Assembly (NCBI GenBank): GCA_046497505.1
Contig: JAWOFN010000018.1
Coordinates: forward strand, 1 to 13,593
Length of the DNA: 13,593 nucleotides
Direction: 5' to 3'
From: JAWOFN01 sp046497505 [NCBI: bacterium]
Lineage (GTDB): Bacteria > Blakebacterota > Blakebacteria > Blakebacterales
Below the pieces are notes generated by a model, which was not told the DNA's origin, searched no databases, and saw nothing but the letters and a program-made list of their open reading frames with translations. Shown in pieces: positions 6,767 to 13,199 of this stretch; position 1 is the first letter of the stretch, and each line of letters begins with the position of its first letter. A program made the translations under genes and the position numbers.

Positions 6767-6912
6767 CCTGACCCCCGATAACTGAGCCATTCCGGATGTT
6801 AGTCCTCCGCTGTATGATCGCCTGCAGGGAGGACGCTATGGATTGTACGCCCTGCCGAACGATCGCAAGGTTGTCAGCATCAGGACGGAGATTAAGGACC
6901 CGGGAGTAAGGG
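6767..6912. other. Gene-free debris between the Rhs region and the suf operon
   Basis: The stretch starts with TGACCTGACCCCCGATAACT (6764-6783), which looks like the end of an IS3-like element, and holds an inverted repeat GTCCTCC (6802-6808) / GGAGGAC (6828-6834). A GGGAGGAC ribosome-like site leads to ATG 6838, but that frame closes after 23 codons (TAA at 6907). I see no gene here and no clear terminator for the suf operon, which ends from the right at 6913. Confidence 0.3.
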
Positions 6913-7326
6913 CTAGAAGAACCCCAGCTCCAGCTTCGCTTCCTCGCTCATCATGTCGGGGTTCCACGGAGGGTGGAAGACCAGGTCCACCTCGGCGGAG
7001 TCGATCTCCTCGACCTCCTCCACCCGCCGGCGGACCGTGTCGGGGAAGGTGCCGGCCACCGGGCAGCCCGGGGCGGTGAGGGTCATCCGGATGAAGGCGT
7101 GCTTCTCCTCTTCCTTCACGTGGATCTCGTAGATGAGCCCCAGGTCGTAGATGTTCACCGGGATCTCGGGGTCGTAGACGGTCTGCAGGGCCTGGATGAT
7201 CTTGGTCTCGATGGGGGTCAGCTCGGCGGCCTCCACCCCTTCGATCTTCTCGGCGAGCTGCTCGTCGACCCCCTCCTCGGAGGTCGCTTCGACGCGCTCT
7301 TCGTCCTTCTTCTCGGGTTCGGTCAT
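6913..7326 (-). CDS. sufT: SufT-like MIP18/DUF59 family Fe-S maturation protein
   Basis: The 137-residue protein has a charged N-terminal extension (residues 1-37, rich in Glu and Lys) and a MIP18/DUF59 domain from residue 38. That domain contains YDPEIPVNIYDLGLIYEI and TAPGCPVAG, with the conserved C88. SufT proteins help deliver Fe-S clusters to client proteins. The ATG at 7326 lies eight bases after the sufU stop; the frame stays open upstream to 7407 but would overlap sufU, and MTEPEKK is the better start. It is the last gene of the suf operon, its usual place in organisms with SufU. PaaD-like DUF59 proteins share the fold, but the operon context favours SufT. Confidence 0.9.
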   Translation of the reverse strand: MTEPEKKDEERVEATSEEGVDEQLAEKIEGVEAAELTPIETKIIQALQTVYDPEIPVNIYDLGLIYEIHVKEEEKHAFIRMTLTAPGCPVAGTFPDTVRRRVEEVEEIDSAEVDLVFHPPWNPDMMSEEAKLELGFF

Positions 7327-7334
7327 GGGATCGC

Positions 7335-7790
7335 CTACTCGGTGGAGACCGGCTCGTCCTGGTCTTCCAGGGCGGCCAAAAGGGTGTGCCATGCCAGGGT
7401 GGCGCACTTCACGCGGACCGGGAACTCCCGGACCCCGCTCATGACGGCCAGCTTGCCCATCTCCTCGGCGACCTCCTCGCGGACACTGGGGTCGCCGGTG
7501 AGCATGGTGTGGTAGCGTTCGTACATCGCCTGGACCTCTCCGATCGTCTTCCCCTTCACCTCTTCGGCCATGAGGTCCGCGCTGGCGGTGGAGATGGCGC
7601 AGCCGGTGCCCTGGAAGGAGACGTCCACGATGCGCCCCTCCTCGACCTGGAGCTGGATCTCCACCTCGTCTCCGCAGAGGGGGTTGTACCCCTCCGCGTC
7701 CCGGTTCGCCTGGGCCAGCGCGAACTTGTAGCGGGGGTTCTTGCTGTGGTCCAGGATGACTTCCTGGTAGAGCTCCCTCAGGTCAGACAT
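7335..7790 (-). CDS. sufU: SufU, zinc-type Fe-S scaffold / sulfur acceptor
   Basis: The 151-residue protein has the SufU ligand pattern: C39 and D41 in NPLCGDE, C64 in GTGCAIS and C129 in VKCATLAWHTL. The insert between the second and third cysteines is characteristic of SufU rather than IscU. In Bacillus-type systems SufU binds zinc and carries persulfide sulfur from the SufS desulfurase to SufBCD. The ATG at 7790 follows the sufD stop by three bases, which suggests coupled translation. No sufS lies between sufD and sufU, so its desulfurase partner must be encoded elsewhere. The N-terminus (MSDLRELYQEVILDHSKNPR) is typical of the family. Confidence 0.95.
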   Translation of the reverse strand: MSDLRELYQEVILDHSKNPRYKFALAQANRDAEGYNPLCGDEVEIQLQVEEGRIVDVSFQGTGCAISTASADLMAEEVKGKTIGEVQAMYERYHTMLTGDPSVREEVAEEMGKLAVMSGVREFPVRVKCATLAWHTLLAALEDQDEPVSTE

Positions 7791-7793
7791 CGT

Positions 7794-9140
7794 CTACACC
7801 GCCTGTCGTACGATCTCCCCCTTGGGCAGCCGCGTGAAGAGGAATTCTTCGAGGTCCTTGCGTACCGGCTCGAACTGGATCTTCCCGACGAACTCGCTGG
7901 CGAAGGCGTAGATCAGCAGACTCCGCGCAGCTTCCTCGCCGATGCCCCGGGAACGCAGGTAGAAGAGGGCGTCCCGGTCCAGCTGCCCCACGGTCGAGCC
8001 ATGGGTGCATTTAACGTCATCCGCGAAGATGAGCAACTGGGGATTCGAGTTCACCAGGGCGTCCTTGCTCAGCAGCAGGTTCCGGTTGCTCTGCACGCCG
8101 TCGGTCTTCTGGGCCCCCTGGTGCACGTGGATCAGGCCGTTGAAGACCGCCCGGGAGGACCCGTCCAGGATCCCCTTGTAGAGCTCGAAGGAGCGGCAGT
8201 TGGGGGCGATGTGCTCGGCGAGCATGTGGTTGTCCACGAACTGCTCCCCCTTGGTGAGGTAGAGGCCGTCCAGGGTGCAGTCGCCCCCCTCACCCTCCAG
8301 CCGTGTACGGATGTCGTTGCGCACGAAGCCGCCCCCCAGCGACACGTTCTGACTGGTCACGGTGGTGCTGGTGCCCATGCTGAGCTGCCAGTAGGCCAGG
8401 TGGGAGGCCTCGATGCTCTCCTGCTGCAGCTTGTAGTGCTCGATCACCGCGTAGTCGCCGGCCACCAGCTCGGTGACGGGCACGGTGAGGTAGCCCCCCC
8501 GGCCCAGGCCGGCGTACGACTCGATGAGGGTGGCCTGACTGTTCTCCTCCATGACGAAGAGGTTCCGCGGCCAGCTCACCTGCGGGGTCTCCTGCTCGGT
8601 GAAGACGTAGAGGATGTGGATGGGGGCGGTGACGATCTCGCTCTTGGGCACATAGATGAAGGAGCCCTCGTCGAACCGGGCGGTGTTCAGGGCGCTGAAG
8701 GCCAGCTCGCTGATGTCGGCGTAGCGGCCCAGGTGCTCCTCGACCAGGTCGGTGTGCTCGGTGAGGGCGGTGCTCATGGGTTCCACGATCACGCCCTCGG
8801 GCAGGTCGAGCAGGGTGCTGAGCTCCTCGGAGAAGCGGCCGTCCACGAACACCAGCTGGGTGCAGTCCGCGTAGCTGAACGGCCCCAATTGCTCGAGGGA
8901 GACCTCGGCGCGTCCGTCCGGCCGCTCGTAGCGGGTCCGGACGATGGGCGCCACGTTGGTGTGCTTCCACTCCTCGTCCCGGGTGGTGGGGAAGCCGATG
9001 GCCTGGAAGGTCTCCAGCCCCTTGCGGCGCAGGTCGGCCAGGAAGGAGGGTCCCTCCCCGGCGGCATCGACCCGCTGTCGGGCCGGTTCGATCCAGTGGT
9101 CCTGCTTCGCTTCGCGCATGCTCTGCATCGTCGTCGTCAT
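7794..9140 (-). CDS. sufD: SufD, scaffold subunit of the SufBCD Fe-S assembly complex
   Basis: The 448-residue protein carries the SufBD-type beta-helix region, with DGSSRAVFNGLIHVHQGAQK and LLLSKDALVNSNPQLLIFADDVKCTHGSTVGQLD. In the latter, C378 and H380 match the conserved C.H of SufD, where the His takes part in nascent cluster formation. RGIGEEAARSLLIYAFASEFV closes the domain. An in-frame GTG at 9155 overlaps the sufC stop, but ATG 9140 is preceded by AGGGAAGG at the right distance and gives the better start. It forms a heterodimer with SufB on a SufC dimer in the cytoplasm. The gene follows sufC directly. Confidence 0.95.
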   Translation of the reverse strand: MTTTMQSMREAKQDHWIEPARQRVDAAGEGPSFLADLRRKGLETFQAIGFPTTRDEEWKHTNVAPIVRTRYERPDGRAEVSLEQLGPFSYADCTQLVFVDGRFSEELSTLLDLPEGVIVEPMSTALTEHTDLVEEHLGRYADISELAFSALNTARFDEGSFIYVPKSEIVTAPIHILYVFTEQETPQVSWPRNLFVMEENSQATLIESYAGLGRGGYLTVPVTELVAGDYAVIEHYKLQQESIEASHLAYWQLSMGTSTTVTSQNVSLGGGFVRNDIRTRLEGEGGDCTLDGLYLTKGEQFVDNHMLAEHIAPNCRSFELYKGILDGSSRAVFNGLIHVHQGAQKTDGVQSNRNLLLSKDALVNSNPQLLIFADDVKCTHGSTVGQLDRDALFYLRSRGIGEEAARSLLIYAFASEFVGKIQFEPVRKDLEEFLFTRLPKGEIVRQAV

Positions 9141-9151
9141 CGTACCTTCCC

Positions 9152-9931
9152 TCACGCCGAGACGCCGGTGGCGGCGGCCTCTTCCTCGAGCCAGCCGTAG
9201 CCCTTCTCTTCCAGTTCCAGGGCCAGCTCCCTGTCCCCGCTGCGGACGATCCTCCCGCCCACCATCACGTGGACCCGGTCGGGGACGATGTAGTCGAGCA
9301 GCCGCTGGTAGTGGGTGATGAGCACGAAGGAGCGCTCCTCGTTCCGCATGGAGTTCACCCCGTCGGCCACGATCCGAAGCGCGTCGATGTCCAGCCCGGA
9401 GTCGGTCTCGTCCAGGATGGCCAGGCGGGGCTCCAGGACCGACATGTGGAAGATCTCGTTCCGCTTCTTCTCACCGCCGGAGAAGCCCTCGTTCACCGGA
9501 CGCTTCAGCAGCGTCTCGTCCATCTTCACCAGCTTCATCCGCTCCCGGGCCAGCTTCAGGAAGTCGATGGCGTCCAGTTCGTCCTGGCCGCGGTGCTTGC
9601 GGATGGCGTTCAGGGCCGCCTTGAGGAAGTAGGTGTTGCTCACGCCCGGGATCTCCACCGGGTACTGGAAGGCCATGAAGATGCCCTCCCGGGCACGGTC
9701 CTCCGGGTCCATCTCCAGGAGGTCCCGGCCCTCGTAGCGCACCTCACCCTTTGTGACCTCGTACTCCTCCCGGCCCGCCAGGACCTGGGCGAGCGTGCTC
9801 TTGCCCGATCCGTTCGGTCCCATGATGGCGTGGACCTCGCCGGGCTCGACGGTCAGGTCGAGGCCCTTGAGGATCTCGGTCTCCAGCTCTTCCACCGTGA
9901 CGTGCAGGTCCTTCAGTTCCAGCATCGGCAT
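9152..9931 (-). CDS. sufC: SufC, ABC-type ATPase of the SufBCD complex
   Basis: The 259-residue ATPase powers conformational change in SufBCD during cluster assembly. It shows Walker A GPNGSGKST from residue 38, the Q-loop at Q89 (MAFQYPVEIPGV), the SufC-type signature FSGGEKKRNEI (150-160), Walker B LAILDETDSGLD with D174-E175, and the H-loop LITHYQRLL with H207. Length fits the family (about 250). The start is ATG 9931; a second ATG two codons in is possible. AAGGAG lies 12 bases upstream, a slightly long spacing. It sits between sufB and sufD, an order (B-C-D) found in E. coli and many other bacteria. Confidence 0.96.
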   Translation of the reverse strand: MPMLELKDLHVTVEELETEILKGLDLTVEPGEVHAIMGPNGSGKSTLAQVLAGREEYEVTKGEVRYEGRDLLEMDPEDRAREGIFMAFQYPVEIPGVSNTYFLKAALNAIRKHRGQDELDAIDFLKLARERMKLVKMDETLLKRPVNEGFSGGEKKRNEIFHMSVLEPRLAILDETDSGLDIDALRIVADGVNSMRNEERSFVLITHYQRLLDYIVPDRVHVMVGGRIVRSGDRELALELEEKGYGWLEEEAAATGVSA

Positions 9932-9992
9932 CGTGCGTCGTCTCTCCTTGTGTAGCTTCGCTTCGTATTCCTCGGGGTCGGTTGCCGGCGGG

Positions 9993-11435
9993 TCAGCCGA
10001 CGCTGCCTTCCAGGCTGATGGAGAGCAGTGTGGAGGCCTCCACGGCGAACTCCATGGGGAGGTGGTCGAAGACCTCCTTGCAGAACCCGTTCACGATCAT
10101 GCTCAGGGCGTCCTCTTCCCCGATGCCCCGGGTCGCGCAGTAGAACATCTGGTCCTCCCCCACCTTGGAGGTCGAGGCCTCGTGCTCCATCTGGGCCGAG
10201 GGGTTCTGGACGTCGATGTAGGGGAAGGTGTGGGCCCCGCACTCATCGCCGATGAGCATGGAGTCGCACTGGGAGAAGTTCCGGGCGTTCTCCGCGTTCT
10301 TCGTGATCTTCACCTGGCCGCGGTAGGTGTTGCTGCTGCGGCCCGCGCTGATCCCCTTGGAGATGATCGTGCTCTTCGTGTTCTTCCCCAGGTGGATCAT
10401 CTTGGTGCCGGTGTCCGCCTGCTGGCGGTTGTTGGTGACCGCCACCGAGTAGAACTCGCCGGTGGAGCCGTCCCCCTTGAGGATGCAGGAGGGGTACTTC
10501 CAGGTGATGGCCGAACCGGTCTCGACCTGGCTCCAGGAGATCTTGGAGCGGCGGCCGGCGCACAGGCCCCGCTTGGTGACGAAGTTGTAGATGCCCCCCT
10601 TGCCCTCTTCGTCGCCGGGGTACCAGTTCTGCACCGTGGCGTACTTGATCTCGGCGTCCTCGTGGGCGACGAGCTCCACCACCGCGGCGTGGAGCTGGTT
10701 CTCGTCCCGCTTGGGGGCCGTACAGCCCTCCAGGTAGCTCACGTACGCGCCCTCTTCGGCCACGATGAGGGTCCGCTCGAACTGCCCGGTGTTCTGGGCG
10801 TTGATGCGGAAGTAGGTGGAGAGTTCCATGGGGCACCGCACGCCCTTCGGGATGTACACGAAGGAGCCGTCGGTGAAGACCGCCGAGTTGAGGGCGGCGA
10901 AGTAGTTGTCCGTGGGGGGGACCACCTTGCCCAGGTTCTCACGGACCAGGTCGGGATGTTCCCGGATGGCCTCGGACATGGGAAGGAAGATCACGCCCGC
11001 CTCGGCCAGCTTCTCCTTGAAGGTGGTGGCCACCGAGACCGAGTCGAAGACCGCGTCCACCGCCACCCCGGCGAGCATCTTCTGCTCCTCCAGGGGGATG
11101 CCCAGCTTCTCGTAGGTCTTCAGGATCTCCGGGTCCACCTCGTCCAGGCTCTCGGGCCGCTTCCTGGGGGCCGAGAAGTAGGAGATGGCCTGGTAGTCGA
11201 TGGGGGGGTATTCCACGAGGGCCCAGTCCGGCTCCTCCATCTCGAGCCAGTGACGGTAGGCCTTCAGCCGCCACTTCGTCATCCACTCCGGCTCCTCCTT
11301 CTTGGCCGAGAGGGCACGGATGACGTCCTCGTCCAGACCGGGGGGGAAGGTATCCTGCTCGATGTCGGTCACGAAGCCGTCCTTGTACTTCCGCTGGGAA
11401 AGCTGCTCGACGGCTTTCTCGGTACGTGAGGCCAT
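9993..11435 (-). CDS. sufB: SufB, Fe-S scaffold subunit of the SufBCD complex
   Basis: The 480-residue protein is the scaffold on which new clusters form. Motifs include [20 protein letters not shown] (178-197), [19 protein letters not shown], and [20 protein letters not shown], in which C390 corresponds to the acceptor cysteine (C405) of E. coli SufB. The C-terminal [20 protein letters not shown] is followed by a short tail. Length and the conserved N-terminus ([19 protein letters not shown]) match the family. AGGAG lies a few bases before ATG 11435. It is the first gene of the operon; a candidate promoter with a palindrome lies 55-82 bp upstream of the start. No regulator gene of the SufR or IscR type precedes it in this window. 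Confidence 0.97.
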   Translation of the reverse strand: MASRTEKAVEQLSQRKYKDGFVTDIEQDTFPPGLDEDVIRALSAKKEEPEWMTKWRLKAYRHWLEMEEPDWALVEYPPIDYQAISYFSAPRKRPESLDEVDPEILKTYEKLGIPLEEQKMLAGVAVDAVFDSVSVATTFKEKLAEAGVIFLPMSEAIREHPDLVRENLGKVVPPTDNYFAALNSAVFTDGSFVYIPKGVRCPMELSTYFRINAQNTGQFERTLIVAEEGAYVSYLEGCTAPKRDENQLHAAVVELVAHEDAEIKYATVQNWYPGDEEGKGGIYNFVTKRGLCAGRRSKISWSQVETGSAITWKYPSCILKGDGSTGEFYSVAVTNNRQQADTGTKMIHLGKNTKSTIISKGISAGRSSNTYRGQVKITKNAENARNFSQCDSMLIGDECGAHTFPYIDVQNPSAQMEHEASTSKVGEDQMFYCATRGIGEEDALSMIVNGFCKEVFDHLPMEFAVEASTLLSISLEGSVG

Positions 11436-11481
11436 CTCTTCTCCTGGGTGCAGAAAACTGGACCTTTTTCGTCGCGTTTTA

Positions 11482-11492
11482 CCTACTGTAGG
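11482..11492. promoter_or_regulatory. Palindrome CCTACTGTAGG at the suf promoter
   Basis: This 11-bp dyad (five-base arms around a central T) overlaps the -10 box and the expected transcription start of the suf operon, where a repressor would block initiation. Fe-S operons are often controlled by Rrf2-type (IscR) or SufR regulators, but I cannot assign a family from this motif. Confidence 0.4.
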
Positions 11493-11517
11493 ATAGGCAC
11501 AGGGGCTCCGATGTCAA
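11490..11517 (-). promoter_or_regulatory. Candidate promoter of the suf operon
   Basis: On the minus strand TTGACA (11517-11512) and TATCCT (11495-11490) are separated by 16 bp, and the sufB start is about 55 bp further on. The -35 box is a perfect sigma-70 match and the -10 box is moderate. The match is by eye only. Confidence 0.5.
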
Positions 11518-11573
11518 CCCCTTAGCGCCCGCTCACACGTGCGGTGCGCCGGTACGCAACGGCTTGCGGGAAG

Positions 11574-11587
11574 GGGGTCAGGACCCC
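11574..11587. promoter_or_regulatory. Palindrome GGGGTC-AG-GACCCC between the divergent suf and scaffold genes
   Basis: Perfect 6-bp arms surround a 2-bp centre in the intergenic space between sufB and the divergent SufU-like gene, about 65 bp before the latter's start. It could be a regulator site for either direction. No T-run follows, so it is less likely a terminator. Confidence 0.35.
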
Positions 11588-11652
11588 TTACTTGACTAGC
11601 CCGTCCCCCGGCGGGAGTCCCCGTCACACCGGCACGTCATATGGAGGTCGGA

Positions 11653-12093
11653 TTGGCCCTCGACGCCCTGTATCTCGAGAAGATCCTCGAGCACTACAAG
11701 CGGCCCCGGAACATGGAGCGCCCCGCGACCTGGGACGGGCGTGCCCGGAGCGCCAACCCTGCCTGCGGCGACGACCTTTCCGTCTACCTGACGCTGGAGG
11801 GGGACCGTATCGCGGGAATCCGGTTCGATGGGAGCGGGTGCGCCATCAGTCTCTCCTCCGCCAGCATGATGACCGAGGCACTGTGGGGTAAGAGCCTGGA
11901 GGAGGCGGAACGGTTCAGGGATTCCTTCCTGGCCCTCATGGCCGAGGGCACCGCCTCTGGAGGGGCGGACCTCGGGGACCTGGAAGTCCTCCAGGGGGTC
12001 CGGACCTATCCGGCCCGCATCCGGTGTGCCACCCTGGCATGGGATGCTCTCACCGACGCACTCGAAGAAGCGGTCGATGCGAAGAAGGGATAA
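11653..12093 (+). CDS. Second SufU/IscU-like Fe-S scaffold protein
   Basis: The 146-residue protein keeps the scaffold ligands: C38 and D40 in NPACGDD, C63 in GSGCAIS and C125 in IRCATLAWDAL, with an insert like that of SufU. I place the start at TTG 11653, because GGAGGT lies just before it and the resulting N-terminus (MALDALYLEKILEHYKRPRN) aligns with the other SufU; ATG 11641 is in frame four codons earlier but has no ribosome site. It runs divergently from the suf operon and shares the intergenic region with it. A second, diverged SufU in the same neighbourhood suggests a specialised scaffold or sulfur-transfer role. An assignment as an IscU-like carrier for osmC-type stress functions is not supported. 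The family is secure, the exact role is not. Confidence 0.88.
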   Translation: MALDALYLEKILEHYKRPRNMERPATWDGRARSANPACGDDLSVYLTLEGDRIAGIRFDGSGCAISLSSASMMTEALWGKSLEEAERFRDSFLALMAEGTASGGADLGDLEVLQGVRTYPARIRCATLAWDALTDALEEAVDAKKG

Positions 12094-12119
12094 AGACCAC
12101 ACACACCAAGGGAGGCGAC

Positions 12120-12548
12120 ATGCCGGTACGCAAGGCAGACGCAGTCTGGAACGGGACCCTCAAGGAGGGCAATGGCACGATGAAGCTGCAGAGCGGTGCC
12201 TACGAGGGGAAGTACTCCTTCGGGAGCCGCTTCGAGGAGGCTCCGGGTACCAATCCCGAGGAACTGGTGGCGGCCGCCCATGCGGGCTGCTTCTCCATGG
12301 CCCTCTCCGCGGAACTGGAGGAGGCGGGTCACGACCCGCAGGAGGTGGCCACGACAGCCGACGTGCACCTGGAGAAGACCGACGAGGGGTTCTCGGTCAC
12401 ACGGATCGTGCTGAAGACGAAGGCGCGGGTGCCGGGGATCGACGCGGGCACATTCCAGGAGATCGCCGAAGGCGCCAAGAAGGGCTGTCCGATCTCCCGC
12501 CTTCTCACCGGCGCGGAGATCTCGCTGGAAGCGGAGCTGGTCGCCTGA
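12120..12548 (+). CDS. osmC: OsmC family peroxiredoxin (organic hydroperoxide reductase)
   Basis: The 142-residue protein closely follows E. coli OsmC in length and motifs: R37 (SRFEE), E47-E48 (GTNPEELVAAAHAGCFSM) with catalytic C57, TTADVHLEKTDEGF, and the second catalytic cysteine C123 (KKGCPISRLL). OsmC dimers reduce organic hydroperoxides through these two cysteines in the cytoplasm. GGAGG lies a few bases before ATG 12120. The gene starts 26 bp after the SufU-like gene and is probably co-transcribed with it, linking an Fe-S scaffold to peroxide defence. The sequence fits the OsmC subfamily better than Ohr. A hairpin terminator follows the stop. Confidence 0.95.
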   Translation: MPVRKADAVWNGTLKEGNGTMKLQSGAYEGKYSFGSRFEEAPGTNPEELVAAAHAGCFSMALSAELEEAGHDPQEVATTADVHLEKTDEGFSVTRIVLKTKARVPGIDAGTFQEIAEGAKKGCPISRLLTGAEISLEAELVA

Positions 12549-12576
12549 GCCGTTTCGGGGAGCACACAGCGTGAGA

Positions 12577-12606
12577 AGGCCGGCGGAGGTGCCTCCGCCG
12601 ACCTTT
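12577..12606 (+). terminator. Strong hairpin terminator after osmC, probably serving both strands
   Basis: CGGCGGAGG (12581-12589) and CCTCCGCCG (12592-12600) form a perfect 9-bp stem with a 2-base loop, extended by AAGG/CCTT past one mismatch, and followed by CTTTCCT. It lies between osmC and the convergent DUF302 gene, which ends at 12645 from the other side, so it could stop transcription in both directions. Confidence 0.8.
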
Positions 12607-12644
12607 CCTGGCTGGATGCGCGGGGTGGAGGTGTGACGGAGGGG

Positions 12645-13043
12645 TCAGAGGTCCTGGATCACCTTCGTCATCATGCGCTCCACGTCCCGGGCCACCGGGG
12701 CCATCTGGGGATTGTCCACGATGTTGAACATCTCGGTGGGGCGCACCGCCGAGACCACCGAGCCCCCTCCCTCTCGCTCCATGACGATGACGTTGCAGGG
12801 GAGCAGCAGACCCAGGTGGAGTTCGTTCTGGAGCGCCTGGTATGCCAGGGGAGGATTGCAGGCCCCCAGGATCCGGTACTGCCGGAACTCCACGTCCAGT
12901 TTCTCCTTCAAAGTCTCTTTGACGTCGATCTCGGTGAGCACCCCGAACCCCTCCTCGCTGAGGGCCTCCACCGTGCGCTCCATCGCCTCCTCGAACGAGA
13001 CATCCGGGAGTTCGCGGGTGATTCCGTACTTGGGCAGTGCCAT
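12645..13043 (-). CDS. DUF302 family protein
   Basis: This 132-residue protein matches the DUF302 (TT1751-like) family by its pattern: FEEAMERTVEALSEEGFGVLTEIDVKETLKEKL, then YRILGACNPPLAYQALQNEL, then GLLLPCNVIVME. Two conserved cysteines (C62 and C83) sit in the usual places. The function of the family is not established; the paired cysteines and the presence of osmC next door hint at a redox or metal role, which is only a guess. No signal peptide is seen, so it is probably cytoplasmic. AGGAGG just before ATG 13043 supports the start. It runs convergent to osmC and divergent from the LolA-like gene. Confidence 0.9.
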   Translation of the reverse strand: MALPKYGITRELPDVSFEEAMERTVEALSEEGFGVLTEIDVKETLKEKLDVEFRQYRILGACNPPLAYQALQNELHLGLLLPCNVIVMEREGGGSVVSAVRPTEMFNIVDNPQMAPVARDVERMMTKVIQDL

Positions 13044-13082
13044 GGTCCCTCCTGTGTCGCCTTGTTGGTTCCTGCTTCTCTC

Positions 13083-13110
13083 AATCTAGTGAAGAGCCGA
13101 AGAACGGCAA
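13083..13110 (-). promoter_or_regulatory. Weak candidate promoter for the DUF302 gene
   Basis: On the minus strand TTGCCG (13110-13105) and TAGATT (13088-13083) are 16 bp apart, each matching four of six consensus bases, about 40 bp before the start codon. The -35 box abuts the palindrome at 13110-13125. Confidence 0.3.
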
Positions 13111-13125
13111 AACGGTTCACCGTTT
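13110..13125. promoter_or_regulatory. 16-bp perfect palindrome AAACGGT-TC-ACCGTTT, likely operator
   Basis: Perfect 7-bp arms around a 2-bp centre lie between the divergent DUF302 and LolA-like genes, next to a candidate -35 box for DUF302. The tiny loop argues against a terminator. The length and symmetry fit a TetR-type operator, but no regulator gene is present in the window. Confidence 0.5.
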
Positions 13126-13199
13126 CTTACCCCTTCATCCCGGGCCCCACTGGGCCTACATTGCCTCTGGAAGCCCTCATGGCAAGGAGGCCGGCCTGG

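Noticed and set aside
7386-9200. Long open frame of 604 codons on the plus strand
   Set aside because: It lies antisense to sufU and sufD, which have clear family motifs; the translation is low-complexity (His, Val, Gly, Leu rich), as expected for a GC-rich antisense shadow.
9753-11429. Long open frame of 558 codons on the plus strand
   Set aside because: It is antisense to sufB and the start of sufC, and the product has no recognisable motifs; it is explained by high GC and few stop codons.
11596-12102. 168-codon open frame on the minus strand opposite the SufU-like gene
   Set aside because: The plus strand has the full SufU ligand set; the minus-strand translation is a compositional shadow.
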